Assembly (NCBI GenBank): GCA_023213315.1
Contig: JAKCPI010028544.1
Coordinates: 1 to 64,000 of the forward strand
Direction: 5' to 3'
Source: Euborellia annulipes
Taxonomy: Eukaryota > Arthropoda > Insecta > Dermaptera > Anisolabididae
Length of the DNA stretch: 64,000 nt
The notes beneath the pieces are model-generated. The model did not search any database and was not told the origin of the DNA. It saw only the letters and a list, made by a program, of their open reading frames with translations. Shown piece after piece: positions 12,635 to 24,351 of the stretch; the stretch's first letter is position 1, and each line of letters opens with the position of its first letter. The position numbers and the translations under genes are program-made.

Positions 12635-15600
12635 TTAGTATTGTATCATCATCATTTTATGATACTTTATTGTAGAATATTTTAAATTTATTTTGGTGAA
12701 TATGTTAGAAAAAGATAATACTGACCTCACTTTAAATCCAAACATAGCTAGAGTGGATTGAGATGGTGATTTTATTTGTGAGTTCGATTTATTTTTATTA
12801 AAACGCGTAATAATAGGAGAAGACGGTGGAGGCATGGAATTATTTCTTTCTCTAACTCCATTTGAATCTGAAAAAACTTTTATAATAATTTAATTAAAGC
12901 ATAATTTTTGATAAAATCAAAATATAAACAATAAAACTATCAAATTTCTTTTATTACCTGGACGTTTTGGGGAAATTAATTTAATATTATCAGAGACAAA
13001 AGATTCTTGTGGAGTTTCAGGAACCAATTTTACATTCTTATTAGGAGATTCTTCAAAAGGTGTTTCGGGAACTATTAAAACTCGGTCCTTAATAGATTCT
13101 TCATCATTGTCAACAGTTTCAGGAACCATTACTATTTCTTTCATTAGAGATTCTTCATAAGGCGTCTCCGGAACAATTACTTTAATAGGCTCATTTTCAT
13201 CAGGGGTCTCGTCTATGACCCTAATTGTATATTCGTTTTTATTCTCAGATCTTTCGGGGTATTGAGTTTCGGGTACTTCAAAATCCTCTTTGCCCAAAGG
13301 CTCTTTAGATTTTTCCAAATTAGCAAAAAGGCTTGTCTTACTACGTGGTTGATTATTTTGAAAGTACCGGCTTGTAATTTTAATTTTCGATTTAAAATTA
13401 GCAAGACCTAATAAATTTGGAGAAATTTCTGGAGAAGGGGATTTAAAAAATGGATTTCGTTTTACCGGTGAAATTTCAAGTTTCTGTTTCAATGAGATAT
13501 TTTGAATAGCTTCTGTGGAAGGCGGTTTAAAAAATGGATTTCGTTTTGTTGGCGAAACTTCAGGTTTTTTTTTCTCTGAAATTTTTTGAATAGCTTCTTC
13601 TGAAGACAATTTAAAAAATGGACTTCGTATTACAGGCGAAACTTCAACCTTTTTTTTCACAGAGATATTTTGAAAAGCTTCTTCTTCCGCACATCTTTTC
13701 ACCCCTTTAGTATTTTCTTTTTTTCTTCACTCTTAATTGTTTCTTTGATAGGGGATTCTTCGTAGGGCGTTTCGGGGACCATTACAATTTCCTTTTCTTT
13801 TACTTCATTATTTATATGAATTTTATTTTCTTTCAAATTATCATTTTTTTCTGATAATTTAATTTCTTTATTTAAATTAAATCCATAAATTTTTGCAAGA
13901 TCTTCATTTTCTATTGATTTTATGTGGTCTATTTTACTTGCTAAATTTTGAACGTTACAGTTCATTACTTTAGAAACTGTTTTCATAGGTGGGATATGTT
14001 TACGAGGTGAACGGCGTAAGGGCGGCTTCACTTTAAAACTACAAAAAAAAAAAAATGATATATTATTATAAGGGAATCAAATAGTAGGTACAAAAAAAAA
14101 TTTAGAAAAATAAATTAAATAAATATTTTGTTACCTAGTATCCCAGATGCTCGTAAAACCGCCCAAGCATTTCACTGGATTCTTGACTGGATCCCAATCG
14201 TGAACTTTTTTAAGTGTGAATGGGTCCAGATTGCCGATTGCCATTTGGAAAGCTTTCTCAGTATCAGTGATGATTTCGCCAACACAGGATGGAGGAACCT
14301 CTCCAGGAAAAGGTTCAGTCATATAACATTGCCTTCTTTTAATTGGATCATAGACGATTTGATAACGAAAAGTAGATTCGGCTAGGAGGAAATCATCTCT
14401 ATATTCATCTGGCACCTGAAGAAAATATTTTGAGATTAGAGATATAGCTTATTACAATGTTAATGAAAAAAAAAAACAAAAGAAAAAGGAAAATTTCGGA
14501 CAAAAATGTAAAGTACATAGATAGCAGCTATACCTTTATATTCATTTTAAGCACTTGGGGAATTCGAAGCAGTGCTCTATGAATATCAAAGCCTCGAGTA
14601 TGTTTTATAAATTTACAAGCCTTTCCTAGGCCAATCCCCGGCAATGATGCGAGATAATCACAGCCTGAGAGGATGGCCATATGCCTGAACATGTCCAAAC
14701 TGAAAATATCTTGACGAAGTCCCATACTCAGATAAAGACGAGATCGTTCGACCAAGATTCCAGATCCCGTGGCATCCATTTTAAATAATATCTAAAATTA
14801 AAGAATAAATCATAAGTAAATAAATTATTTATTTGAATTCACTTCAAATTGTGTCGGTAATAATAACATTATGGCAGCCAAAGAGGACCAAATCACTATC
14901 TTCAGTAATAACGAGCTGGACAATTTCATTGAGATTCAAAAAGGCCATTTGGGCATCCGATTCATATGGTGCGACTATGCAATCAATTCCAATAGAACGT
15001 AGAGCTGTCATGACGGCGATTGCATGTTCATGGGTGATGTCCAAACATCTTTGAAGAAATGAACGAGCTTCAGCTCGGCGACCTGCTCTCAAAAGTTCAG
15101 CTGCCCTACGGCGCGATTGCTCTCGGTTGCTAGAAATGACCAAATATAAATTAATTATTAAAAAATACTATATCAAGGAATAATTTCTTAAAAAAATACT
15201 TTTATTCCTTATTCTATTTTGATTAGAAAGATATACAAATTTCAGATTTTTAATTGAGGATTGTTTTTTGAGAAAATTATTTTTTCATTGTTTATGATAA
15301 GTTCTCTTACTGTCGCCTTTTCTCTTCTGTTTCTGCTTTTGCTGGAAGATGACGACCATCAAATACCAAAATAGGATGTACATTGTGTCGTTGAAGCATT
15401 TGAGCAAGATTCACACAATATTTTATATACCTACGAAAATAAAATACTTTTACTTTGAAATAGAAAATTAATCTAAAAAAATAAATTTATATAAACTGAT
15501 AGACTCAGTTCTAAAAATATGGGTATTCTGTTTGTACTATAAGTATTTTTAATTACGTTTTTGATGGGTAAGGGGCCTGCTCACATCCTGATTTGACAGG

Positions 15601-18105
15601 CTATGGCTATTATTACGAGGACTCGAACTATTTAACAGAGGCCGGAGAAATGAATGTTTTAATGATATTATGAAAGATTTATAAGTGGATGCCAGAAGCC
15701 TCTAAGGGAATCATAGCTACACCTATTTTTTGATATTTAGAGAGATAAGGAGTCATTTAAAACACCACTTGACACCTCAAGCACTTATCCAAGACTGATC
15801 TCGTGTTGGTGGTTGGCCTGATCGGTTGGTGCGTGTGGAGGCAAGCCCCGATCTGACCGTTTGGGTCCAACTTGTCAGGAAGTACAGCCGAGTTAGCCCG
15901 TGTGCAGGGCCCTTTAGTTCTATCCCGCATATTATCTTTGTTTTCAGACAAAGATTTTTATGAAACTAAATAGACCTCTAAATATTCCATTAGTATGGGC
16001 TATTTTACAAGTTTTCCAGACAAATATCTCTGCCTTGTCATTAAATAAGAACAATGTTTCTTGGAAAATCAGATCTACAGCTTAGCAAGTTACATCCAAG
16101 AGATTTTATATATTTCAATGGGCTATCGCTTATAAAATTTGATGTGAATCACATAAAAAACATTTTTATTCAAAAGCAATACTCTTGTTCAAATTGATTA
16201 TCTAACTTCTATACATAATTTGAAATATTATTTAAAGCCCGGTCCACACGCTACTTTTTGCACAACCTTTTAAGTCTGCGCGGTCTTAAGACGGAGTGAA
16301 AACGTTGTAATTTTGAGTGTCCAGACGGTGCAGTCATATTTGTATTTTTTGCTCAGTCTTGTGCGATATCGTCATGGGGGAGGTTCTCCTGTGGTCAATT
16401 TTTGCATGCTCTCTCGTTAGAAAAAAAAGATTAGAACATCTTAGAAGAACCGGGCGTTCGAAGTGGTCGCGTAAGTGGCTTTTAAAAAAGCGGGACTTTT
16501 CCCACATTACATTGTTGCCTCCCTGTTACTATACTCCTTCGATTTAACACGCCAAATACATGGGAAACTTTCATAAAGTGCAATAAAATCAGTTAAAAAC
16601 TCTCTAGAACATTGCCGAAGGTCAGCCATCGTGGAGTGATTAGGGAAAACTGAGGAACAAAACGATTCGGAACATGGAGCAAGCGTCCACATGCACCGAC
16701 TTGTCCGCACAGGTCATGGATTTCAAAGCTAATTTGCTCAGTTATCGCTGCAACTGTACCGTCTTCCCGCCGGGCTCAAAACTGCGCAAATTTCCTGTCC
16801 ACACGCAACGTTTTAACTGCAACGTGTTGAACTGCGCAGACAAAAGGTTGTGCAAAACGTAGCGTCTGGACCGGGCTTAAAGCCTTTTGTCTGCGCAGTT
16901 CAACACGTTGCAGTTAAAACGTTGCGTGTGGACAGGAAATTTGCGCAGTTTTGAGCCCGGCGGGAAGACGGTACAGTTGCAGCGATAACTGAGCAAATTA
17001 GCTTTGAAATCCATGACCTGTGCGGACAAGTCGGTGCATGTGGACGCTTGCTCCATGTTCCGAATCGTTTTGTTCCTCAGTTTTCCCTAATCACTCCACG
17101 ATGGCCGACCTTCGGCAATGTTCTAGAGAGTGTTTAACTGATTTTATTGCACTTTATGAAAGTTTCCCATGTATTTGGCGTATTAAATCGATGGAGTATA
17201 GTAACAGGGAGGCAACAATGTAATGTGGGAAAAGTCCCGCTTTTTTAAAAGCCACTTACGCGACCACTTCGAACGCCCGGTTCTTCTAAGATGTTCTAAT
17301 CTTTTTTTTCTAACGAGAGAGCATGCAAAAATTGACCACAGGAGAACCTCCCCCATGACGATATCGCACAAGACTGAGCAAAAAATACAAATATGACTGC
17401 ACCGTCTGGACACTCAAAATTACAACGTTTTCACTCCGTCTTAAGACCGCGCAGACTTAAAAGGTTGTGCAAAACGGAGCGTGTGGACCGGGCTGTAATA
17501 TTTGCTCAATCAACTGCCCCTTAGATTCAAGCGCGGGAAAACAGTCGGATCCCTTCCTAAAATGAATTTTTTGTTCATTTATATATATATATATCCAGAT
17601 GGCTTAAATAGAAATGCCTGAACCCCTAATAGAATATATTCAATACAACGGTTATCGTCAAAGTCTTATATGGCCTAAGTTGCCGAAAAGACTGTGTGAA
17701 TGTGTGTGTGAGTGTGAATGAGAAAAAAGTGTGAATGTTTAAAAAAAAAAAAAATATATATATATCCTGTGATTTGCTACCATTCCTGAGAAATACAATT
17801 TATTTAATATTAGCTACTAATTAATTGAAATGAGTATGGACGGAGTTTAAATGGCCTCAGATGACAAAAATGACCTTAAAAAAATATACAAAGAAGAATA
17901 TAGCATTAATAATAGAATTAATATTCAAATGAGAATGTATTTACTGGTGGCAAGGTTCTCCATTTACAAGTTGTTCTATACAGGAATAAGCTCCTTTGTG
18001 TAACCAGCAATAAGCATCAACTGCAACCATAGAACCAGCAAATTCCGCAATTGAAGCTCTTCTGGAAGCCTTCTCCATAAAGGGAATTAACCCCGTAATT
18101 CCCAT
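12635..18105 (-). CDS. EXO1: Exonuclease 1 (seven coding exons, one apparent frameshift)
   Basis: 5'-3' exonuclease and flap endonuclease of the FEN1/XPG family, nuclear, acting in mismatch repair and DNA end resection. Exons (minus): 18105-17945, 15430-15311, 15129-14868, 14791-14534, 14415-14135, 14038-12958, 12867-12635, with GT-AG borders and matching phases (the exon 3 donor GTTATT is weak). Start MGITGLI is the family's conserved N-terminus, where the free glycine is needed for catalysis. Metal ligands are visible: D30 (VAVDAYCWLHKG), D78 (ILVFDG), E150 and D152 (APYESDAQ), D171 and D173 (TEDSDL), D226 (SGCDYLASLPGIGL, start of the H2TH region). The tail has three roughly 32-residue repeats around NPFFK/SPFFK, at least five PETP-type repeats, and near the end QSTLAMFGF, which resembles a PCNA-binding box (inference). 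Frame breaks at a seven-A run (about 13718-13724); one added A gives 798 residues, close to the vertebrate length of about 846. Intron 1 (2.5 kb) carries the Harbinger pair. Confidence 0.93.
13699..13730 (-). other. EXO1: Homopolymer frameshift in EXO1 exon 6
   Basis: Upstream frame ends KKKILKG-stop. The downstream frame is open from the same point for about 250 codons with the same PETP repeat type. An eight-A run instead of seven joins them and makes every later splice phase and the stop codon agree. Probably a sequencing or assembly indel; a real tail-truncating allele is the alternative. Confidence 0.75.
15560..15950. other. Unidentified GC-richer segment in EXO1 intron 1
   Basis: Stands out in composition. 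The minus strand around 15610-15640 has a B-box-like AGTTCGAGTCC, hinting at a decayed tRNA-derived SINE. The 15770-15930 part is not recognised. The 64-codon minus frame here shows no domain. Confidence 0.3.
16236..16877 (-). mobile_element. PIF/Harbinger-like MITE, copy 1
   Basis: Ends AGCCCGGTCCACACGCTAC and (reversed) AGCCCGGTCCAGACGCTAC form terminal inverted repeats of about 35 bp. TAA precedes the left end (16233-16235) and follows the right end (16878-16880), fitting the TWA duplication of PIF/Harbinger. It carries a MADF-like fragment on the minus strand. Copy 2 follows directly in the opposite orientation. Confidence 0.8.
16881..17494 (+). mobile_element. PIF/Harbinger-like MITE, copy 2 (inverted)
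   Basis: Near-identical reverse complement of copy 1, separated from it only by TAA. About 27 bp of the inner terminal repeat are deleted just after AGCC. The outer end reads through GGACCGGGCT, then G and TAA. With copy 1 it makes an almost perfect 1.26-kb hairpin inside EXO1 intron 1. Confidence 0.8.
17101..17223 (+). pseudogene. MADF domain fragment (Harbinger accessory protein)
   Basis: The frame MADLRQCSRECLTDFIALYE...FPCIWRIKSMEYSNR matches the start of MADF domains: a hydrophobic helix, then YE.(Y/F)PC(I/L)W and Y.NR. MADF proteins are the DNA-binding partners encoded by PIF/Harbinger elements. The mirror copy reads 16507-16629 on the minus strand with three substitutions. It stops after about 40 codons and later frames are broken, so no functional protein is expected. 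Confidence 0.6.
17583..17757 (+). mobile_element. SINE-2, 3' part
   Basis: Matches the tail half of the full SINE at 35010-35275: the 'ccagatggcttaaat' block, 'gttatcgtcaaagtctta', 'aaaagactgtgtgaatg', a GTGTGAGTG stretch and a terminal A-tract. Confidence 0.7.
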
Positions 18106-18769
18106 CTTCTCACGCTAAAAAATAATTTATTCAAGTTTATTTTATATACATTTAATTATTAACGATTCATTTATTAATTAAATGGATCATAAATAAAACT
18201 AAATAAAATACTCACCTTTCTGAATTTTAATTATAAAAATTAGCTGAATTGATAAAAATTCATTTGTTATAATAAGCAAATTTAAAGCAGAAACAAAGAA
18301 AAATAAATTATTTCATTTTGACAACATGGACAGGAAAATAATTTTGGCGGCAAATTATACAATCTAATCCTATATCACTCTGAAACTAGAAACTGTTTCC
18401 AATCTGAAGTTAGTAACTTATTCCCTGGTTGGCAAATTAAACTTTGACTCACAGACTCTAATGACATTTAATATTTTTTTTCCCATATTAAAACCATAAA
18501 AACTTCTCTCTTTACTCTTAAAATAATAAAATTGGTCTTTTTTTAAATATTATTATTATATTAATATTAATATAATTTTTTGAGATTTATATATATATCT
18601 ATGTTCATTAGATAGATGCATAGATGGAAGCACTATTCATTATTTCATTAAAAGCCCTTTGTCTTTTGTCATTTATTCAAATAGTAAATTAAAAAGCATA
18701 CTAATTTTTTAATTTTAATTTCAAAGTGAATATTGACTGTGAAGACACCCGGCTTTAGCCAAAGCTCCC
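18106..18769. promoter_or_regulatory. Divergent EXO1/TMEM267 promoter interval and EXO1 5' UTR intron
   Basis: The EXO1 leader appears spliced. On the minus strand AAAG|GTGAGTA (exon end 18216) is a strong donor, and TTTTTTAG ending at 18115 is an acceptor nine bases before the ATG. The remaining 550 bp up to the TMEM267 ATG is AT-rich and must hold both promoters. No clear TATA or Inr can be called. Confidence 0.5.
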
Positions 18770-20353
18770 ATGTTCAGCTGGGGCATATACCTGTGTGAGT
18801 GTATTTTGACAGGTCTCCTTGCCCTTGTTGCTGTGACAGGTGATCGCCTTGTGGACTCAACGAGCAGCCAAAATCACGAATGGAGGAAAGCCTTTTATGA
18901 CAATATCACCCACGGCATTATCGGCATCATCACTTGGACATGTATTGCTCTTCATATAAAAGCCATTTGGTCCATTCGAATCCTTCAGGTTAGAACTTTT
19001 TTCATCATTGTTGAATTCGTATTTATTAATTTTCTGTGTTGCATTTTAAAGGTTGTCAAGGTCTGTTTTAAGATTTTCATTCTATTTTAAATAAGTTTAA
19101 ATTTTTCTAATAATTTATATTTTAAATTTTTAGTAGAAAAGCTTTGGAATATACCATATCATATTTTTATTCTTTTTCAATAATAAAACAAGTGACACTT
19201 CTTATATATATTATATATACCAAGTAGGCGTATATACTAAAATGATAATTGTTATAAATTGCATTTATCAATTAGAGATGAAAAAATGAAACAAGATGAT
19301 AATTGAAAAAACTTTTTCCCAACTATGAAAATTGATTAACAGTCATCTGGTGCAAATTACAATCACAAATGCTGGGTAGGCAGCCAGGATTAGAAATAAA
19401 ACAATTTTATTTCAATCTGCTCGTTGACGTTTCCGATGGAAGGGGCAATTAGCAACCGAAACGTCGACGAGAAATAAAATTGTTTTATTTCTAATCCTGG
19501 CTGCCTAACCAGCATCAATAATATACACTATCTCCAGCCAACGAAAATAAATCTACAATCACAAATTTTCCTCTTCTGGATCTTCATATTTTGAAGATTA
19601 TCAACATTTTTTTAGATTCTTCCCCTTTTTGAAAAAAAGACTCACATCTTATTTTCTTTAAAATTAAATTTTGTAATTTTCTGACTTAGAGTCTGATCTC
19701 TTGGGCCTTCTCAGATTACGCCACTCTTGATTAAGCAAAGTAACTTTTAAAGAATGCACTGCTTTAAGTTTTTCATGTTATTTTAAATAAGATCAAATTT
19801 TTTTTAAACAAGAAATTACGCTATACTTTTGCTTGCGTACATATCTAGGATATTCTTCTTTGCGAAACACTTTTGTTTCCTTTCTCCAACTCCCTCCCCT
19901 CTTCTTAATTTCAATTGAATTTTTTTTTATAATGACGATAAAGTTTTTATCTAATCTTTATCATGCTTGTTTGATCAGATCGTGGAATGCGGCTTCCTTG
20001 CTTCTTTAATCGACATCGATCATTTCATCCAGGCGGGTTCCTGGCATATCGACGACGCAATTTCACTCCATCATCGTGCCTTCTTCCATTGCACTAGTGT
20101 TCCTGTGGCGGTTGCCTTGTTAGCAATCTTCATTAGTTGGCATCCTTTAGCCTGGTGGATTTTCTTGGCAGCCGTTCTCTCGCATCATATTCGGGACTCT
20201 ACTCGTCGAGGACTTTGGCTCTGGCCGTTCGGGTCTACACCGCCTCTACCTTATAATCTTTACATCACTTGCTGTCTTATTTTACCTCATCTTATTTCTA
20301 TTCCGGTCTCAAGACTCGCTAAGACATCCGTAATCTTCCCACTCCCCGTTTAG
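18770..20353 (+). CDS. TMEM267: Transmembrane protein 267 family, two exons
   Basis: Exons 18770-18988 and 19979-20353 (phase 0 join CAG|GTTAGA ... GATCAG|ATC) give 197 residues, against about 215 in vertebrates. An in-frame TGA lies 30 bases before the ATG, fixing the start. Conserved family blocks are visible: GDRLVDSTSSQNHEW (about 24-38), DNITHGIIGIITW, GFLASLIDIDHFIQAGS (second exon start), HHRAFFHCTS, SHHIRDSTRRGLW and PFGSTPPLP. Four or five hydrophobic segments indicate a polytopic membrane protein. The repeated His/Asp motifs (DIDH, HHRAFFH, HHIRD) resemble metal-dependent membrane hydrolase signatures, but no activity is established for the family to my knowledge, so this is only suggestive. 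It is divergent from EXO1. Confidence 0.88.
19369..19515. repeat. Short fold-back with paired GAAACGTC motifs, in TMEM267 intron
   Basis: Arms 19369-19413 and 19471-19515 are inverted copies (the 'cagccaggattag' block). Inside, GAAACGTC-type 3' hammerhead halves face each other: minus strand at about 19428-19435, plus strand at 19462-19469. No CTGANGA partner survives, so no ribozyme is called. Confidence 0.55.
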
Positions 20354-21071
20354 TCATGGTGCGTATTTGTATCTAATTTTATTAGAATAATTTGCTTGAA
20401 ATATTTTAATTTCTCTAGAGAGAGATCTCAACCTCTGGGACTATTTGAGCTCCCAGAATTATTTATTTGATTTTTATACATTTCGAATTTAGTATTGGAT
20501 TTGATTATGAAATAATTTTTTTTTTTTTTTAATTTAATTTAAAGACTTACGGCATCGGAGACCATTTTAGACCAGTGGTTCTCAACTGGTGGTCCGTGGA
20601 CCACTGGAAGGAGTTCCAAGTGACCCGAGAGGCGGGTGTCATTATTAAAATAAAAAATTATTGCAAATTTATAAAAATTATTATTATTAAACCATCCTTC
20701 GGTGGGGTTTCCGTCTATTTCTTTCTATGAGGCTTGCCCATTTTTTCCCTTATCCCAAGATCATTTTATTGAGTAGTATGACGTACCCAAAAGAGCAAAA
20801 TGTCCTGTAAAGTTTGAGTCAAATAATCGTTACGATAGCTCATTTGGTTGAGGAGATATTGAAGAAAAACTTATTGAGATAGAGCGCAATTTTTATTTTT
20901 TACCAAAAACTGAGTCGTATGGTGATAATTTTTTGCTATTTATTTCGATTTATTAGCACAAGAGGCAAGACTCCACTGTGCTACGGTCAAGAGGCCAATA
21001 TAATAATTAATTTAAACAACCCTGTCTGACACGGCGACTATCATTTTTATTTTAATTAATATCAAGAAATT
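20354..21071. other. Intergenic DNA with a hAT left end
   Basis: A SINE-like tail 'gcatcggagaccatttt' near 20550-20568 is followed by CAGTGGTTCTCAACTGG (about 20573), a terminal sequence well known from hAT elements. No matching right end was found nearby, so it is truncated. Confidence 0.45.
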
Positions 21072-21151
21072 ATGAACTTGAATTTTTTCAACAATATGAA
21101 TCTTCTTTCTTTGACTTATTCCCTGATTCGGGATCAGTATATTAAAATATT

Positions 21152-21476
21152 AATGGGATCGAAACTATCACAGAGCTTGGAGACATTTTTATATAGGGAA
21201 TCTCATAGAAACTTATTAGTAACCAATTCAAATGACTTATGTTTTTCTCTTCTATTTCAGAATTTGGATCTTCTAATTGTTACGTCCGTTTACGGGGCAA
21301 TACTTCTCATCTTAATTCTAATAATCATACATCTTCTTTTTGAAGTCCACAGAATTAAACGAGAATTAAAAAAAGAAACGAATCATCGATTTCATTCTCC
21401 TTATATTCAAAGGGGAGAAGAATTGGATCAACGAGGATACAATATGTACGATGGTAAACAACCTCCATTCTATTAA
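21152..21476 (+). CDS. Putative small single-span membrane protein
   Basis: Not recognised as a known family. From the ATG at 21152 the frame starts MGSKLSQS, which fits the N-myristoylation pattern (Gly2, Ser6). It then has one strongly hydrophobic segment (IVTSVYGAILLILILIIIHLLF), a basic stretch (RIKREL) and a C-terminal QPPFY, which is a PPxY WW-domain ligand. GTAACC at 21219 and TTTCAG ending at 21260 could splice out 42 bases in frame (about 94 residues) or be read through (about 107). An ATG at 21072 extends it upstream. AATAAA at about 21498 lies just after the stop. It is a plausible late exon or small gene on the TMEM267 strand. Confidence 0.45.
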
Positions 21477-21655
21477 TTTATTTTATTTATTTAATTAATA
21501 AAAAAGCGTTTTAAAAATACCAAAGGATAAAAAAATCCATTAGATGGATTTATTTTTATATTTTCTGAAAAATAAATAAATAATAAATTTAATTAAATTC
21601 ATTAGAAACAAAACCATTTGTAAGTCTTATAAGAAATTGAAAAAAAAAATGCATC

Positions 21656-21866
21656 TTAAGGTGCGTACACACCTGCGCTCTGCTCCGCTCGCGAGCAGTT
21701 CGCGGCTCGTGTTCGTTGCTCGTCCCATGTTCGTTGAAATTATTTATTTTGACGAACCTGCCGCGATCCAAAGAGATGGATCGCAGCGAGCAGCTCGCGA
21801 GCATCTCAAAACAACGAACATGGTGCTCGCGAACGGAGCAGAGCTCAGATGTGTACGCATCTTTAA
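21656..21866. mobile_element. Palindromic TTAA-flanked MITE
   Basis: Left TTAAGGTGCGTACACACCTG and right complement ending in TTTAA give inverted ends of about 30 bp that continue through GCTCTGCTCCG. The interior is also partly self-complementary, built on GCTCGCGAGC-type words. 211 bp, so the overlapping ORFs are not genes. Confidence 0.7.
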
Positions 21867-22895
21867 TGGCAATTAATAATCAGATTTTAATATGTCAGTG
21901 TCCATTAATTAATAATCATTTTAGTGTTGATGATTTAAATAATTAAAGAAAAACTTTTGTACATACATAATTATGAAAATGTCAAATGACAAAGAATGAC
22001 CTCATAGAGATAATTCAATAATTAACGTCTTTCATTCCATTTAATGCATATAGCTTGAAATTCGATTATCCGGACCTCAGGCTTTCGCAAGCAAGGAACC
22101 CAACCATGATGATAAGAAAATTAAAATTGGCCATTTCTTCTAAATCTGACTCTAAAGACTTCATAATTTTTTATTACACATTGGTATTATACAGTATCTT
22201 TTATTTATATTTTCTTTTTACTTTCTCTTACCCTATATATTTTATTACAAACCCTATATTTTAATCAAGTCGAAGAGTTTTTCTTTTCAAATTTTTCGGG
22301 TTTTTAAAAAATTTATATTTCATTTCCAGAATGGCTTGGTTCTATTTTGTCCAGATAATCGAGTTTCTATTGTAATATTAAATAAATTTTTGCAATTAAA
22401 ATGTTATCCTAATTTTTAGATATATATAGGTATATTAAATATAGTCAATATATATCAGGTATAACAAGGTAACTTTAAAAAAAGGTTTTTTAATTGTTTC
22501 TTTCCTATAATTACTCTATTTATTACATCCTTATATAATTATTTTAAAAAAATAATCAAAATTTTTCTATTAATATTGTGATATACTGTAATTGAGTGTT
22601 TTTTACTCATTTTGTTAGTTAATTTTTTATTATTTTAATATTTATTTTTTTTAAATCTCAAAATAGATTCTTGAAAATACTTATAAAGCTTAATAATAGC
22701 TCCTGGTGTCAAATCACTAACCACTTGTCCTAAGTGTCAGGGTTTGCTTACCGTCCCAAGAGATGAAAATTTTTCTAAATTATTTTGCATACCAATTAAC
22801 TTATAAAAATGGGAAAGCGGTCTAAATGACCTCAGTTGCCGAGAAAGACTTTAAATAAATCAATTTTGAAAAAATAGTCCTATGGACCGTAGTAC
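21867..22895. other. AT-rich intergenic, nothing recognised
   Basis: Contains the family A terminal word 'ctttctcttaccctatatat' near 22221 and a SINE-type 'tctaaatgacctcagttgcc' tail at about 22823. No gene supported. Confidence 0.4.
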
Positions 22896-23076
22896 CAAGG
22901 GCGGATACGGGGGGGGAGTGCAATTACCCCCCAAAAAATGAGGTAGACAACTATTGTCTAGTTGGCAACTTGAAAATACCGAAAATAAGAATAAGTTGTG
23001 TGACATACGATCAGTCACACCAGGCAAAAAAAATTACCGGTACTTCCCTCCTTCAAAACTTCTCTGGATCCGTCCT
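22896..23076. mobile_element. GC-rich hAT-like MITE
   Basis: Ends CAAGGGCGGATAC and GGATCCGTCCTTG are inverted. Flanks CGTAGTAC and CTTAGTAC agree at 7 of 8. The interior includes a G-run and the 'caattacccccc' word shared with other G-run elements. Confidence 0.55.
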
Positions 23077-23681
23077 TGCTTAGTACAGTAGGGGTAGTAT
23101 AATAGGGATCAGGTGTTCGCTTCCCTTTCTAAGCGACATTGAATATAAATCAATTGAAATAAATAGGGACAGGGTCAAATAATTACCGCCCTAGAGGCCG
23201 AAATAGACATTTAAAAAAAAAATATATATATATAATTTCAATACAAAAACTGTCTATCAATTAAAAGTGTGATTTTAATAATAAAAAATAATAATTTGTT
23301 TAAATATAACCAAATTAAATACATTTTTTTATATTAATTACCTTAATGGATAATGTGTCATCAACGTATTTTTTTATCTTAATGAATCATATTATTAATA
23401 TGAGCCTGATAAGTTTGAGATATATTCTTTTTATCCTTCTTATCTCGTTAATATATTATAATACAAATGTCAAAAAATTTTTAATTGATAAGTTTGAGAT
23501 AAAACTTTAGATGTTTTTGTTAAAGAATTAAATAAAAATAAGATTTTTATTTTTACAATTAATTATTAGATAATTTTTTTCCATAAAAAATAATATTTAT
23601 CAGATTTTTCATTAAAAATAAAAAAAGAGTTGGGAATTGGGAATTTATCAAATTAAAAGAAGATATTAATCCTAAATGACC

Positions 23682-23957
23682 CAGTGGCGTCATTTGGGGG
23701 TGGCAGGGGGGCATTTGCCCCCCCCCCCCAAGGGCTCTGATTTTTATAAAATTTTATATTATTCTAAATAAAATACTCCAAAATACATCTACGAGTATAC
23801 AAATTGTACAAAATTAAACAATTAATTAAATTAAAAATGTTTTGGCCAAATTTGAGTACCCGTTTGTAAGTAAATTTTAAGAAAAAAAAAATGTTTGCCC
23901 CCCCCCCCCAAGAAAAAATTTGCCCCCCCCTAAGAAAAAGTTGAAATGACGCCACTG
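23682..23957. mobile_element. hAT MITE with perfect 8-bp duplication
   Basis: Terminal repeats CAGTGGCGTCATTT and AAATGACGCCACTG (14 bp). The host octamer AAATGACC is present at 23674-23681 and 23958-23965. 276 bp, with long C-runs just inside both ends. The frame inside it has no domain. Confidence 0.85.
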
Positions 23958-24351
23958 AAATGACCTCGTAATGAATTTAAAATAAATAAAAAAAAAAAAA
24001 AAAACTTTAAATGTCACTTTGTACATACTCTGTAAACTTTGAAATTAACGAATTATCAAAAAATGATCCATTCCAACAAATCAAATTAGAACATACTCGA
24101 GAGACCTGCTCGTGAGTTCTTTTTTTCATTATTCCAACATGTTATTCAAAAATTATTTATAGGGCCAGGGGACTTTTTTGGCCCACCATCAATATTTCTC
24201 ATTTAATTAATTAGTTAAAAACTATTTCTTCTAAGGACAAAAAAATATCTCTGTTATTAAATAAAAAAAAATCAAATATATTGTTGTTGAGACAACCAAC
24301 GGGAATAATCCCGAGAAAATTTATCTTCGCATATAAGTATATATATATATG

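Noticed and set aside
16317..17413. Identical 76-residue frames on opposite strands
   Set aside because: They are the two arms of the Harbinger palindrome read symmetrically, opposite to the MADF frame; not a duplicated gene.
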